Shown here piece after piece: positions 6,706-14,550 of a DNA stretch of 21,154 nt. This DNA is from JANXXV01 sp038230275 (GTDB lineage Bacteria; Acidobacteriota; Terriglobia; Bryobacterales; Bryobacteraceae), in NCBI GenBank assembly GCA_038230275.1, contig JBBRNO010000122.1, positions 1-21,154 on the forward strand, given 5' to 3'. Position 1 is the stretch's first letter, and every line of letters starts with the position of its first letter. A program made the position numbers and the translations under genes. The notes below the pieces were generated by a model. The model did not search any database and was not told the DNA's origin. It saw only the letters and a program-made list of their open reading frames with translations.

Positions 6706-7733
6706 AAAGCCTCTATAATGCGGCCTGTCAATTCTTGTGTGTTCAGCCGTCCGCGCAAGTCCGCCGTGGCATTTTCCGGGTTCGACAGCGTACGCTCGAC
6801 AGCGGAGCGGATGCGAGCCGCTGCATCGGTGTATACCTGTTGGTTGAACCAATCCAGCATCAGTGCGACGGACAGAATCGTGGCGACGGGATTTGCTTTT
6901 CCCTGGCCGGCGATGTCCGGAGCCGACCCATGAGCCGGCTGGAACACTGCATATTTGTCCCCAATATCCGCTGAGGGGGCCAGACCCATGCCGCCCACAG
7001 TAGCTGCCGCCAGATCCGAAAGAATGTCGCCGAAAATGTTTTCTGTAACCAGCACATCGAAGCGCTCAGGTTGCTGGATCAGATAGAGCGCAGCCGCGTC
7101 CACATAAATCCGCTCTGTCTCGACATCGGGGTAATGCGTGGCAACCTGGTCAAAGATCTCGCGAAAGAATGCCATCGAAGGCAGAACGTTGGCCTTATCG
7201 ATGAGCGTCAGCTTGCCGCGCCTGGATTGCGCCAGCCGGAATGAAAAATGAAACAACCGCTCAGAGCCAATGCGGCTGACCAGCAACTCGTCAACGACTT
7301 TCGCGGCGTTCCGGTCGCGGGGCCGTAGACGGGTGGAGAACAGTCCTTCCGTCGATTCCCGCACCAGTACATAGTCGATGGACGCTGTACGCAGAGGAGA
7401 GTGAGACGGGTGGTAGAGCCGCACCGGCCGCACCCCGGCGTACAAACCCAATCGCTCGCGGAGATCCAGTTGGGGAGCCATCTCTCGTCCATCCGGCCAG
7501 CGGACTTGCGGCAACCCCATGGCCCCCAGGAGGATTGCGTCGGCTTTCTCACAGGCCTCCATTGTGGCTGCCGGCAGAGGGTCCCCGGAGCGCAGATATT
7601 CGCCCGCGCCACAAGGGTATTCCGTCAGGTTGAAGGCAAGACCGGGCAGTGCCCGCAGGACCTGCTCAGCCGACGCGAGCACTTCGCGCCCAATTCCGTC
7701 ACCCGGTAGCATTGCTATATTTTTCTGAATCAT
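6702..7733 (-). CDS. Isocitrate/isopropylmalate dehydrogenase family enzyme, tartrate-dehydrogenase-like
   Basis: This 343-residue member of the beta-decarboxylating dehydrogenase family oxidises and usually decarboxylates a malate-type 2-hydroxy acid with NAD. Family marks are LPGDGIG (9-15), the substrate-binding arginines around RERLGLYAGVRP (92-103) and VRES (Arg125), catalytic Lys180 in IDKANVL, metal-binding Asp212, Asp236 and Asp240, and PAHGSAPDIAG (266-276), whose Asp273 indicates NAD preference. The usually conserved catalytic tyrosine of the TEGxY stretch is Phe132 (TEGLFS). No leuA, leuC or leuD lies nearby, and the gene overlaps the AraC gene and the amidohydrolase gene by 4 bases each (ATGA), so a catabolic role fits better than leucine biosynthesis. 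Tartrate, malate or a branched sugar-derived acid are possible substrates. Confidence 0.88.
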   Translation of the reverse strand: MIQKNIAMLPGDGIGREVLASAEQVLRALPGLAFNLTEYPCGAGEYLRSGDPLPAATMEACEKADAILLGAMGLPQVRWPDGREMAPQLDLRERLGLYAGVRPVRLYHPSHSPLRTASIDYVLVRESTEGLFSTRLRPRDRNAAKVVDELLVSRIGSERLFHFSFRLAQSRRGKLTLIDKANVLPSMAFFREIFDQVATHYPDVETERIYVDAAALYLIQQPERFDVLVTENIFGDILSDLAAATVGGMGLAPSADIGDKYAVFQPAHGSAPDIAGQGKANPVATILSVALMLDWFNQQVYTDAAARIRSAVERTLSNPENATADLRGRLNTQELTGRIIEAL

Positions 7734-8671
7734 TGGATAATGCCGCGCCTGGACTCGTTCGGCGTGGAATGGAAGTGTTTCTTGAAAGTGCGATCGAAAT
7801 AACTTTGGTCGCTGAAGCCAACCTGCGCGGCGATCTCCCCGACCGACAACGCGGTTTCCCGCAGCAGCCGCAGTGCCTGCGTAAGCCGAAGCTGTGTCAG
7901 ATAGTGAATAAACGTGGAACCCGTTGCCTTCTTGAACACCTTCATGAACTGGGATTCGCTCATAAAGCAGAGGGAAGCGACGTGGGAGACGCTGATCTTC
8001 TCCGCATAGTGATCGCGCAGCCAGGAGTGCAAGTTACCAAGACGTTCCGCCAGGCGGCGCTGTTCCAGCAGGACCGCTTGCGCCTGCTGCGAAAAGCCAA
8101 AGTGAAGCGAGAGGAAATAAAGAACTTCCAGCAGATAAACCTTACACCCCGCTTCCACGTGGAGCCCGCCGGCCGCACTGAAATAGCAGTTTAACAATTT
8201 GCGAATGGCGGCATGACTGGGCGCACCCAACCGGTCGGCTCGCCGCAGCACCGGTTCGAGGGAGTCGTGCTGCACATAAAAAGGAATCAGATATTGGGAG
8301 TCGCAGGCAAGCGATCCCAGAGTGCAGATCAGTTCAGGAAGAAAGCTGATGACGATCGCGCGCGGATTCTGGCCGCTGAATTCCAGCAGTCCGTGGAAGC
8401 TTTTTACGTCGACGACAATGATGTCACCCGCGGTAAATGCAACGACGCGTTCTCCCATTTGAAATCGTCCGGCCCCTTCCACCGGGATGAAGAGCTCCAG
8501 CCGCGCGTGCCAATTGAGAGGATACGTACGAGGGGGCCCGGAATACGCGAACACTTTGATGGAGAGAGGAAATCGCGCATTGAGGGGCAGTTCGTAGTTT
8601 CCGTTTGGCATCGTCAGGTGCTCAATGAGGAAGGGCTCAGTGGGCAGGTCGTTAATGAATTGAAACGGCAT
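7730..8671 (-). CDS. AraC-family transcriptional regulator with N-terminal cupin
   Basis: This 313-residue DNA-binding regulator has a cupin-like effector domain at about residues 30-110 (FIPVEGAGRF, FTAGDIIVVDVKSFHGLL) and a C-terminal double helix-turn-helix at about 210-308. The first helix-turn-helix contains VSHVASLCFMSESQFMKVFK; the second contains SVGEIAAQVGFSDQSYFDRT, followed by the typical KKHFHSTPNE. The layout suits a sugar- or sugar-acid-responsive activator. It sits inside the operon, six bases after the oxidoreductase stop and overlapping the next gene by four bases, so its own level should rise with operon expression. A likely target is the TonB receptor/glycosidase divergent region (14424-14550), which contains a small inverted repeat. 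Confidence 0.92.
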   Translation of the reverse strand: MPFQFINDLPTEPFLIEHLTMPNGNYELPLNARFPLSIKVFAYSGPPRTYPLNWHARLELFIPVEGAGRFQMGERVVAFTAGDIIVVDVKSFHGLLEFSGQNPRAIVISFLPELICTLGSLACDSQYLIPFYVQHDSLEPVLRRADRLGAPSHAAIRKLLNCYFSAAGGLHVEAGCKVYLLEVLYFLSLHFGFSQQAQAVLLEQRRLAERLGNLHSWLRDHYAEKISVSHVASLCFMSESQFMKVFKKATGSTFIHYLTQLRLTQALRLLRETALSVGEIAAQVGFSDQSYFDRTFKKHFHSTPNESRRGIIQ

Positions 8672-8677
8672 TGACGG

Positions 8678-9679
8678 CTATTCTACGGCAATTGTGCGCT
8701 GCGAGGAGACGCTCGTGTAGGCAGCGTCCACCGCCGCAAAAGTGTTCCAATAGTTGGCGATGCTGGATTCCATGGCGGCGCTGGTGCGAAGGCACTCGAT
8801 GAAGTGCATCTGGGCGGCACGGGCGCTATCCCCCTTGTAACCGGGCAACTCTCCGGGCATGTAAATACTCTTTCCATTGAGAGTGATTTCTCCTGGGGCG
8901 GAAATCCGCAACACCCCGGAATGACCTTCAATAACGGTGTCACCCATGGCGGGACCCGGCGGATCGGGATCGAGAAAACGATGGCCGTCGATAACCCCGT
9001 CGACGCCGGAGACGTGCGATACCGTCAGCAGGGCTCGGTCTTCTCCCGCAATGAGCGGATTCAATCGCCGCACGCACGCATGAATGGAGCACACATCGCC
9101 GAAGAGATACCGGGCCGTGTCGATGGAATGGGCAAGGGTTTCATGGATGTGCAGCCGCGGCATCTCACGAAAGTAAGGCTGATTGGGATACGCGTTACCG
9201 CCAAGGCCATCGCGCTGCCGGATGCGAAAGTGGTGGCAGATGGGCTGGCCAATCGCGCCGTCGGAGATTAGGCGGTGCGCCTGGCGGAACCACGGTTGCC
9301 AGCGCCAGTTTTCATGCACCATGAGCGGTTGGGAAGCGCCGGCGGCGAGTTTGGCAATGGCTCGGGCGTCCTCGATGGTGTTGGCCAACGGCTTCTGGCA
9401 GATGGCGGGAAGGCCATGCGCCACCGCCAGGCGGAGCAACTCCAAATGGGAATCGGGGCGCGTTGCGATATCGATGAAGTCAAGATCCACCGATGCGAGT
9501 AAGTCTTGCGCGTTGGCAAATGCATGGGCGGAAAACGCTCGCGCGCGATCCAGCACCGGATCGCATGCGGCCACGATCTCGACGCCGGGAATGCGGCTCC
9601 ACGCTTCGTGCTGGATCCTGCCGAAAAAGCCGCAGCCGATCATTGCGCCGCGTAGCGGACGAGGAGTATGGTTCGTCAT
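8678..9679 (-). CDS. Gfo/Idh/MocA family NAD(P)-dependent oxidoreductase
   Basis: This 333-residue cytoplasmic dehydrogenase belongs to the family that oxidises or reduces sugars, inositols and sugar acids. The N-terminal Rossmann fold shows MIGCGFFG (Gly15, Gly17, Gly20). The catalytic-lysine motif is QKP (Gln95-Lys96-Pro97), where EKP is usual. The C-terminal domain has WRWQPWF (125-131) and the family HxxxD/HxxD region IHETLAHSID with His184 and Asp187. The start at 9679 makes an ATGA overlap with the glycosidase stop; an in-frame ATG at 9916 would only add an unconserved tail inside the upstream gene. Being coupled to a glycosidase gene, it probably acts on the released sugar. Some family members are apiose or inositol dehydrogenases; the substrate here is not known. 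Confidence 0.9.
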   Translation of the reverse strand: MTNHTPRPLRGAMIGCGFFGRIQHEAWSRIPGVEIVAACDPVLDRARAFSAHAFANAQDLLASVDLDFIDIATRPDSHLELLRLAVAHGLPAICQKPLANTIEDARAIAKLAAGASQPLMVHENWRWQPWFRQAHRLISDGAIGQPICHHFRIRQRDGLGGNAYPNQPYFREMPRLHIHETLAHSIDTARYLFGDVCSIHACVRRLNPLIAGEDRALLTVSHVSGVDGVIDGHRFLDPDPPGPAMGDTVIEGHSGVLRISAPGEITLNGKSIYMPGELPGYKGDSARAAQMHFIECLRTSAAMESSIANYWNTFAAVDAAYTSVSSQRTIAVE

Positions 9680-11238
9680 TTGCGCCGCAGCAGCAGAAGC
9701 GCGGGGGCTGGCGCGAACTCCTGCGGATACTCGAATGAGACGACACCTCCGGCGGTTTGTCCGGCTGCCTTCCGTTCTCCTGTCCAGGAATTCACCCATT
9801 CCGCGGAGGCCGGGCCGCTCAATCCGGTCAGGTTCAGCACCAGTGTGTTTTCCTTGCGCCGCGGCTTGGAGCCTTCGAGGTAGCAGAGCCAGTTCGCGGC
9901 TGCCTCCGCGATGCACGTTCCCCCAACGGCGAGCGAGGGAACCGGATCCATTCGCCAGTACGGAACGCTTTCGAACAATTGCTTTAGGATCTGCCAGCGG
10001 GCGTGACCCGGCGGCTCCGGGTCCGGCTTCACGATGTCCCAGGCGGTGTTGTTGTAGTAATAAGCAACGTAGCCGCCGGCCATTGTGATGAGATAAGCCC
10101 GGCGCAGCATCTCTTTCCAGTCCACCTGGTTGACGTTGGTGTGCGTGGGCAGTTTCTCCACGCCGAGTTCGTAGCTGAATTCCACATTGACTACAGGGCG
10201 GGCGCGAAGGGTGCGATCAAACGCTACCATCTGCTCCCAATCGGCGTGTTGCTGGTCGACGCGGAAATCCAGATTGGCATTGAACTCCTTGTTCCACTCA
10301 TAGGCGTCGTCATCATGAGCGACGGTCATATGTCTGTAGGCGTCGGAGGAGCGCACAAGGTCGAGCAGATTCTTCTGTAACGTATCGTTCTTCTCGTTAT
10401 AAGATTCTTTGGCGAAGTCCCAAACGATATTCGGATAGGCTTGGTAGCGCGCCGTGACATAGCGGAAAAAGCGCGCCTCATCCGCACTGCCCTTGGCGGG
10501 CCAGTTCACATCCTTGTTATAAACCTTCAGCATAATGTGCGCGATGATGCCCTTCTCCCGCAACGCCTCCATCATGCCGTCGTAGATCTGGAAAAAGCGC
10601 GGATTCAGAACTGTGTGGTCCGGTTTCTCATTTGTCCCGCCGAATACATAGACCGGAGCGGGACCGAAGTCCCATTCGTTGACCTTCCCTGGACACCAAC
10701 GGGTGTCATGGGCGTAGACATTGACGAGTACATAATTGAAGCCCCGTGCGTCAATCTGATCGATAAGGCGATGCATCAGCTTCCGCTGCGGATCGAGCAT
10801 GTCGGCGCCCCATAGCCAGTCCGCTTCATAGCCCATCAGGTAGAATCGCGATCCGTCGCGGAACTGAAAATGGTAGGGATGCTCGCGGTCGATCTCAAGA
10901 ACTCCGTGGACCCGCGAATTGCGGTTGGGGAGCGCGCGGATGGATTCGCTTTTTGCGTTCAGCGCGGCAATAGACGAAATGGTTCGCATCCGCCATTCAC
11001 CCGGAAGCGGAGCAGAAAAGCGAATGCGATAGTTGCCATCGCCATCGTAGAAACCCGGAATGGTTAACGACAAGTTGTCGGGACCTGTAAACTGTCCAAC
11101 CAGATCGGTATCGAACGGATTACCGGTAGACTGCGCCTTGAAGGAGAAGTCGTGCGGCTTGAACTGCTCGACGTCGACCGCGAAAGCCGCGGCGGCCGTG
11201 AGTAGCGATAACAGGAAGGTGCGCATAGTTGGAATCAT
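9676..11238 (-). CDS. Secreted DUF5060/DUF4038-type glycoside hydrolase
   Basis: This 520-residue protein has an N-terminal signal peptide (about residues 5-20, MRTFLLSLLTAAAAFA). An Ig-like DUF5060 domain follows (about 22-112, HDFSFKAQSTGNPFDTDLVG, GDGNYRIRFSAPLPGEW), then a TIM barrel of the DUF4038 type (about 118-430), then a small C-terminal beta domain (NTLVLNLTGLSG to the end) as often seen in this architecture. Candidate catalytic acids are Glu278 (VWDFAKES) and Glu353 (NVEFSYE). Related characterised enzymes include GH140 apiosidases acting on pectin side chains, but relatives vary in substrate. The gene starts two bases after the receptor stop; Met5 at 11226 is an equally good start. 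It probably acts in the periplasm or at the outer surface, on glycans taken up or held by the adjacent receptor. Confidence 0.85.
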   Translation of the reverse strand: MIPTMRTFLLSLLTAAAAFAVDVEQFKPHDFSFKAQSTGNPFDTDLVGQFTGPDNLSLTIPGFYDGDGNYRIRFSAPLPGEWRMRTISSIAALNAKSESIRALPNRNSRVHGVLEIDREHPYHFQFRDGSRFYLMGYEADWLWGADMLDPQRKLMHRLIDQIDARGFNYVLVNVYAHDTRWCPGKVNEWDFGPAPVYVFGGTNEKPDHTVLNPRFFQIYDGMMEALREKGIIAHIMLKVYNKDVNWPAKGSADEARFFRYVTARYQAYPNIVWDFAKESYNEKNDTLQKNLLDLVRSSDAYRHMTVAHDDDAYEWNKEFNANLDFRVDQQHADWEQMVAFDRTLRARPVVNVEFSYELGVEKLPTHTNVNQVDWKEMLRRAYLITMAGGYVAYYYNNTAWDIVKPDPEPPGHARWQILKQLFESVPYWRMDPVPSLAVGGTCIAEAAANWLCYLEGSKPRRKENTLVLNLTGLSGPASAEWVNSWTGERKAAGQTAGGVVSFEYPQEFAPAPALLLLRRK

Positions 11239-11240
11239 GA

Positions 11241-14200
11241 CTAGAATGCGAAACGCAAACCGAGTTGCTGAACGCGCCCGGCTCCGGCTGATGTGATACG
11301 GCCGAACGTGGCGGTACCGGCCAGATTCCCGCTGGGATTGGCGAAATTGGCGCGGTTGAAGGCGTTGAATACCTCCCAGCGAAAGTCGAGACTCTTGCCT
11401 TCACGCCACACTCTAAATTTCTTAGACAGGCTGAGATCGACGATGGCGAGTCCAGGACCGATGATGGGATTGCGGCCGGTATTGCCGAACGTTCCGGTGG
11501 GATTTTGCACGAACTTACTGGTGTCAAAATAGCGCAACAGCATTTCGCCCTTGGGACGATCCAAAGGCAAATTGGGATTCCCCGTGTTGTTCGGGCGATC
11601 CTTTCCAACTCCGCGGAGAGAGTTGTCCCGTCCGGAGGTGATGGCGATCGGGTTGCCGTCCTGCAGCGTACCGATACCCGCCAATTGCCATCCGCCAAGG
11701 GCACGCGCCAGAATTCCCGGCTGTGTCCGTAGAAACGGAATAGCCCAGATGCCCGACACGACGATTCGCTGGCGGACATCGAAATCGCTCAGGCCGCGCG
11801 AGCCGCGCCGGTTGGCAGGGTCTTGGGGAAACCAGTTATCCGCAGTCTCGCTGGTGGAACCTTCATCGATGGATTTTTGATAAGCGTAGGCCAAGCCAAG
11901 CGTATAGGATTTGGCGAAGCGCTTATTAAGAACGACCTGAAGTCCGTGGTAGCTGGCATTGCCATCCGTGGCGTAACCCTGCACGCTCGCGAACGCCGGC
12001 GCATAAATACGGCGGCTATCGATATTCTGCGTGGTGGACTGGCCGGGGATGAAGATGGCGGGATTCATTTGATTGGTCTGCGTGACGTGGCGGGCCAGCA
12101 CGCCTACATAGCTGGCCTGCAGCAGTGTGTTTGGCAGTATCTCCTGTTCCACGGTGAAGTTGATGTTCTGCGAGTAGGCAGTCCGGACGTCGCCCACAAA
12201 CGACGTGGTCAGCGCGAGCGGAAGCACAAACCTCGGGTTCGTAAGATCGCGCGGGGCGCCATAGGGCACGGTGATAAATCGCTGCGGGTCCGATAGCGGA
12301 CCGACATTGGTGGTGAGCACATCTTGCGTGTAGGGCGGCGAGTTTTGGCCTGCCACCTGACCGATCATCGGTTCATAATTGATGGTGTAACCGCCGCGGA
12401 TGCTGGTTTTGCCGTTGCCCAGAACGTCCCACGCGAAGCTGACACGCGGGCTGAAATTCAACCCGTTGGTCTGGTGGGGGAACTCAGGGTCGTCCTGGAG
12501 AACCAGGCCCCGAGGGGCGGTGGGAAACCGCTTGGATTGCACGCCGGGAACGAGCGACGAAAATTGTCCGTCATGTGCTCTCCAAGGAGTGAGTGCTTCA
12601 TAGCGAAGACCGAGGTTTAGGGTCAGCCGCCGCGAGACGCGCCAGCGGTCCTGAACGTACGACCCGAAGTTCCAGTAATGGGCGTCGTTTTCGCGGTATG
12701 CTTCCTGCCGCAGCGATTCCGCCGGACCCAGAAGGAAGTCGGCAAATGAATTGCGCGTAAAGATGCCGCTAAACACAAACTCTCCGTAGGATCGCCCATT
12801 CTGAGAGATGCGGTATCGGATGCGTTGATAGGATTGGCCGAACTTGATTTCATGCTTTCCCCGAAACCAGCTCAAGTCTCCTCCACCTTCATACAGGTCG
12901 CTGACAAAGAATCCTTCCCGATTGCTGGACGATGTGAGGCGGCCAGCGATGGACAGGTAGGGAAGTCCACCGGGCCCCCCGCCGGAAGTGAACTTTGAGC
13001 CTAAACTCGACAAACTCTGGTGTTCGTTGAAAGTCTCGGGAAAGAAGAATCGCGTGTAACCCATGCGCAGCGCGAGAAGAAGCCCGGGCGAGAATGTGTG
13101 AGTGTGGGCCAGGTTCGAATTTTGAGAACGGCTCTTGGTGACCGTCGAAGTGTAGCCGAAGATATTTCCGCCGGCGTAGGGGTTGCTGCTGCGGGGACTG
13201 TCTGTGAAAAAGCGGAAGGTCGTGCGGTCGGCTTTCGTGAAATCGTAATCCACACGGGCGAGGATATTGTCACTAGACAGGGCGACGGGCCGCTGGCCGA
13301 TGAAGCTGCCATTCGGCTGATTCGGGAGCGGAAATAAAGCCGACAGTTTCACCGCGATCGGGTCTATCCTCGAAGCGGGGATGATGCCGTTGGGGAATGG
13401 GACGCCGGGGGTGAGCGGATCGTTCGGGCGCGCGTCGCGGGACTGGGAAAAGTCGCCGGCCCGTTCCTGCGCGGTGGGCGGAAATGCGCTCGACACAATG
13501 GAATCGGCGTTGCGTTCCAGGCGCTGGTACGAGCCGAAAAAGAAAGCTTTATCGCGCCGAATGGGTCCGCCCGCCGTGCCTCCAAACTGATTAAAACGGA
13601 GCTTGGGGACGGTGGGAGCGAAAAAGGACCGGGCGTCCATCGCATCGTTGCGGAAGAACTCCCAAGCGGAACCGTGGATCTGATTGGTTCCGCCCCGGGT
13701 GACGGCGGCGATGACCGAGGAGCCGCGTCCGAACTCCGCGGAAACTCCGTTGGTAATCACCTGCACTTCCTGAACTGCGTCCGGAGGCGGTTCAATCAGC
13801 GCCTGGCCGCGATGGGCGTGGTACATGGACGCTCCATCCAGTTGCACGTTCGTGTTATAGCTGCGCGCCCCATTTACATTGATCCTCTGCTGGTCGTTCG
13901 ATGGCGCGTCCGTAGTGGACACGCGGTTTACGCCGGGAGTGAGCGCCGCCAGGCTGAGCACGTTCCGGCCATTCAGCGGCAGTTCGACGATGCGCCGCTC
14001 ATCCACCAGCGTGCCGAGCGTGCCCGTGGTTACGTTGACCGGAGATAGCTCCGCCTGCACGTTGACGGATTCAGTCACCGAACCGACTTCCAACTGAATA
14101 TCGAGACGGGCCGACTGATTTGCGATCAACTCGATACCGGAGCGGTTGAAGCGCTTGAAGCCCTGCTGCTCTACCGTCAGCCGGTATCGTCCCACCGGGA

Positions 14201-14423
14201 GCACCGGCATCAGCCAGGCTCCCGCCTCGTTCGTTTCGGCGGTATATAGTTGGCCCGTTTGTTCGTTGGTGGCTGCTATAGGAGCCTTCACGATGGTCAG
14301 GCCCTGCGAATCGGTTACCGTGCCCTGCAGTTGCGCCGTGACGACTTGGGCGAAAAGCGCGGATGGGCTAACGGCCAATGCGAGGAGCAGCGAGACTCTT
14401 TTCAGGAATGTGGACAGACGCAC
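11241..14423 (-). CDS. TonB-dependent receptor with N-terminal carboxypeptidase-regulatory-like domain
   Basis: This is an outer-membrane transporter of about 1060 residues. The signal peptide (about 1-25, ending SALFAQ) is followed by a carboxypeptidase-regulatory-like beta-sandwich (about 28-115, GTVTDSQG, GRYRLTVEQQGFKRF), a plug domain with ELPLNGRNVLSLAALTPGV (148-165), and a long beta-barrel ending in aromatic LGLRFAF. This architecture is highly expanded in Acidobacteriota. The start is GTG at 14423-14421, four bases after a perfect AGGAGG. An in-frame ATG at 14768 would add 115 residues without a signal peptide and overlap the divergent gene, so it was rejected. It is the first gene of the operon and probably imports an oligosaccharide; no SusD-like partner is encoded. 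Confidence 0.93.
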   Translation of the reverse strand: MRLSTFLKRVSLLLALAVSPSALFAQVVTAQLQGTVTDSQGLTIVKAPIAATNEQTGQLYTAETNEAGAWLMPVLPVGRYRLTVEQQGFKRFNRSGIELIANQSARLDIQLEVGSVTESVNVQAELSPVNVTTGTLGTLVDERRIVELPLNGRNVLSLAALTPGVNRVSTTDAPSNDQQRINVNGARSYNTNVQLDGASMYHAHRGQALIEPPPDAVQEVQVITNGVSAEFGRGSSVIAAVTRGGTNQIHGSAWEFFRNDAMDARSFFAPTVPKLRFNQFGGTAGGPIRRDKAFFFGSYQRLERNADSIVSSAFPPTAQERAGDFSQSRDARPNDPLTPGVPFPNGIIPASRIDPIAVKLSALFPLPNQPNGSFIGQRPVALSSDNILARVDYDFTKADRTTFRFFTDSPRSSNPYAGGNIFGYTSTVTKSRSQNSNLAHTHTFSPGLLLALRMGYTRFFFPETFNEHQSLSSLGSKFTSGGGPGGLPYLSIAGRLTSSSNREGFFVSDLYEGGGDLSWFRGKHEIKFGQSYQRIRYRISQNGRSYGEFVFSGIFTRNSFADFLLGPAESLRQEAYRENDAHYWNFGSYVQDRWRVSRRLTLNLGLRYEALTPWRAHDGQFSSLVPGVQSKRFPTAPRGLVLQDDPEFPHQTNGLNFSPRVSFAWDVLGNGKTSIRGGYTINYEPMIGQVAGQNSPPYTQDVLTTNVGPLSDPQRFITVPYGAPRDLTNPRFVLPLALTTSFVGDVRTAYSQNINFTVEQEILPNTLLQASYVGVLARHVTQTNQMNPAIFIPGQSTTQNIDSRRIYAPAFASVQGYATDGNASYHGLQVVLNKRFAKSYTLGLAYAYQKSIDEGSTSETADNWFPQDPANRRGSRGLSDFDVRQRIVVSGIWAIPFLRTQPGILARALGGWQLAGIGTLQDGNPIAITSGRDNSLRGVGKDRPNNTGNPNLPLDRPKGEMLLRYFDTSKFVQNPTGTFGNTGRNPIIGPGLAIVDLSLSKKFRVWREGKSLDFRWEVFNAFNRANFANPSGNLAGTATFGRITSAGAGRVQQLGLRFAF

Positions 14424-14427
14424 GAAG

Positions 14428-14433
14428 CCTCCT
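14428..14433 (-). promoter_or_regulatory. Ribosome-binding site AGGAGG that decides the receptor start
   Basis: A perfect Shine-Dalgarno AGGAGG on the minus strand lies four bases before GTG at 14423. Together with the signal peptide that follows, it supports a GTG start over the far upstream ATG. Confidence 0.75.
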
Positions 14434-14461
14434 AATGGGCGGAGCTTATCGTTTGTTGAAC

Positions 14462-14486
14462 TCCCGCTGTTAGGAGAATTGCGGGA
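14462..14486. promoter_or_regulatory. Small inverted repeat in the divergent region, possible operator
   Basis: TCCCGC (14462-14467) and GCGGGA (14481-14486) are reverse complements separated by 13 bases. They lie in the 127-base region between the receptor operon and the divergent glycosidase. The arms are short, so this is a tentative regulator site. Confidence 0.3.
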
Positions 14487-14512
14487 ATCTTGTGGACGAT
14501 TCTGGCGGACCC

Positions 14513-14541
14513 TTGGATTCGGATGAAAGATCGGATATAAC
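14513..14541 (+). promoter_or_regulatory. Probable sigma-70-type promoter of the plus-strand glycosidase
   Basis: TTGGAT (14513-14518) and TATAAC (14536-14541) are separated by exactly 17 bases. Transcription would be expected near 14547-14549, only a few bases before the tandem ATG codons at 14551 and 14554. The message would then be nearly leaderless, consistent with the lack of a good ribosome-binding site. Confidence 0.45.
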
Positions 14542-14550
14542 GAGCTGAGA

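Noticed and set aside
9183..10088. Plus-strand open frame of 301 residues across the oxidoreductase/glycosidase junction
   Set aside because: It is an arginine- and serine-rich antisense frame typical of GC-rich shadows, overlapping two well-supported genes.
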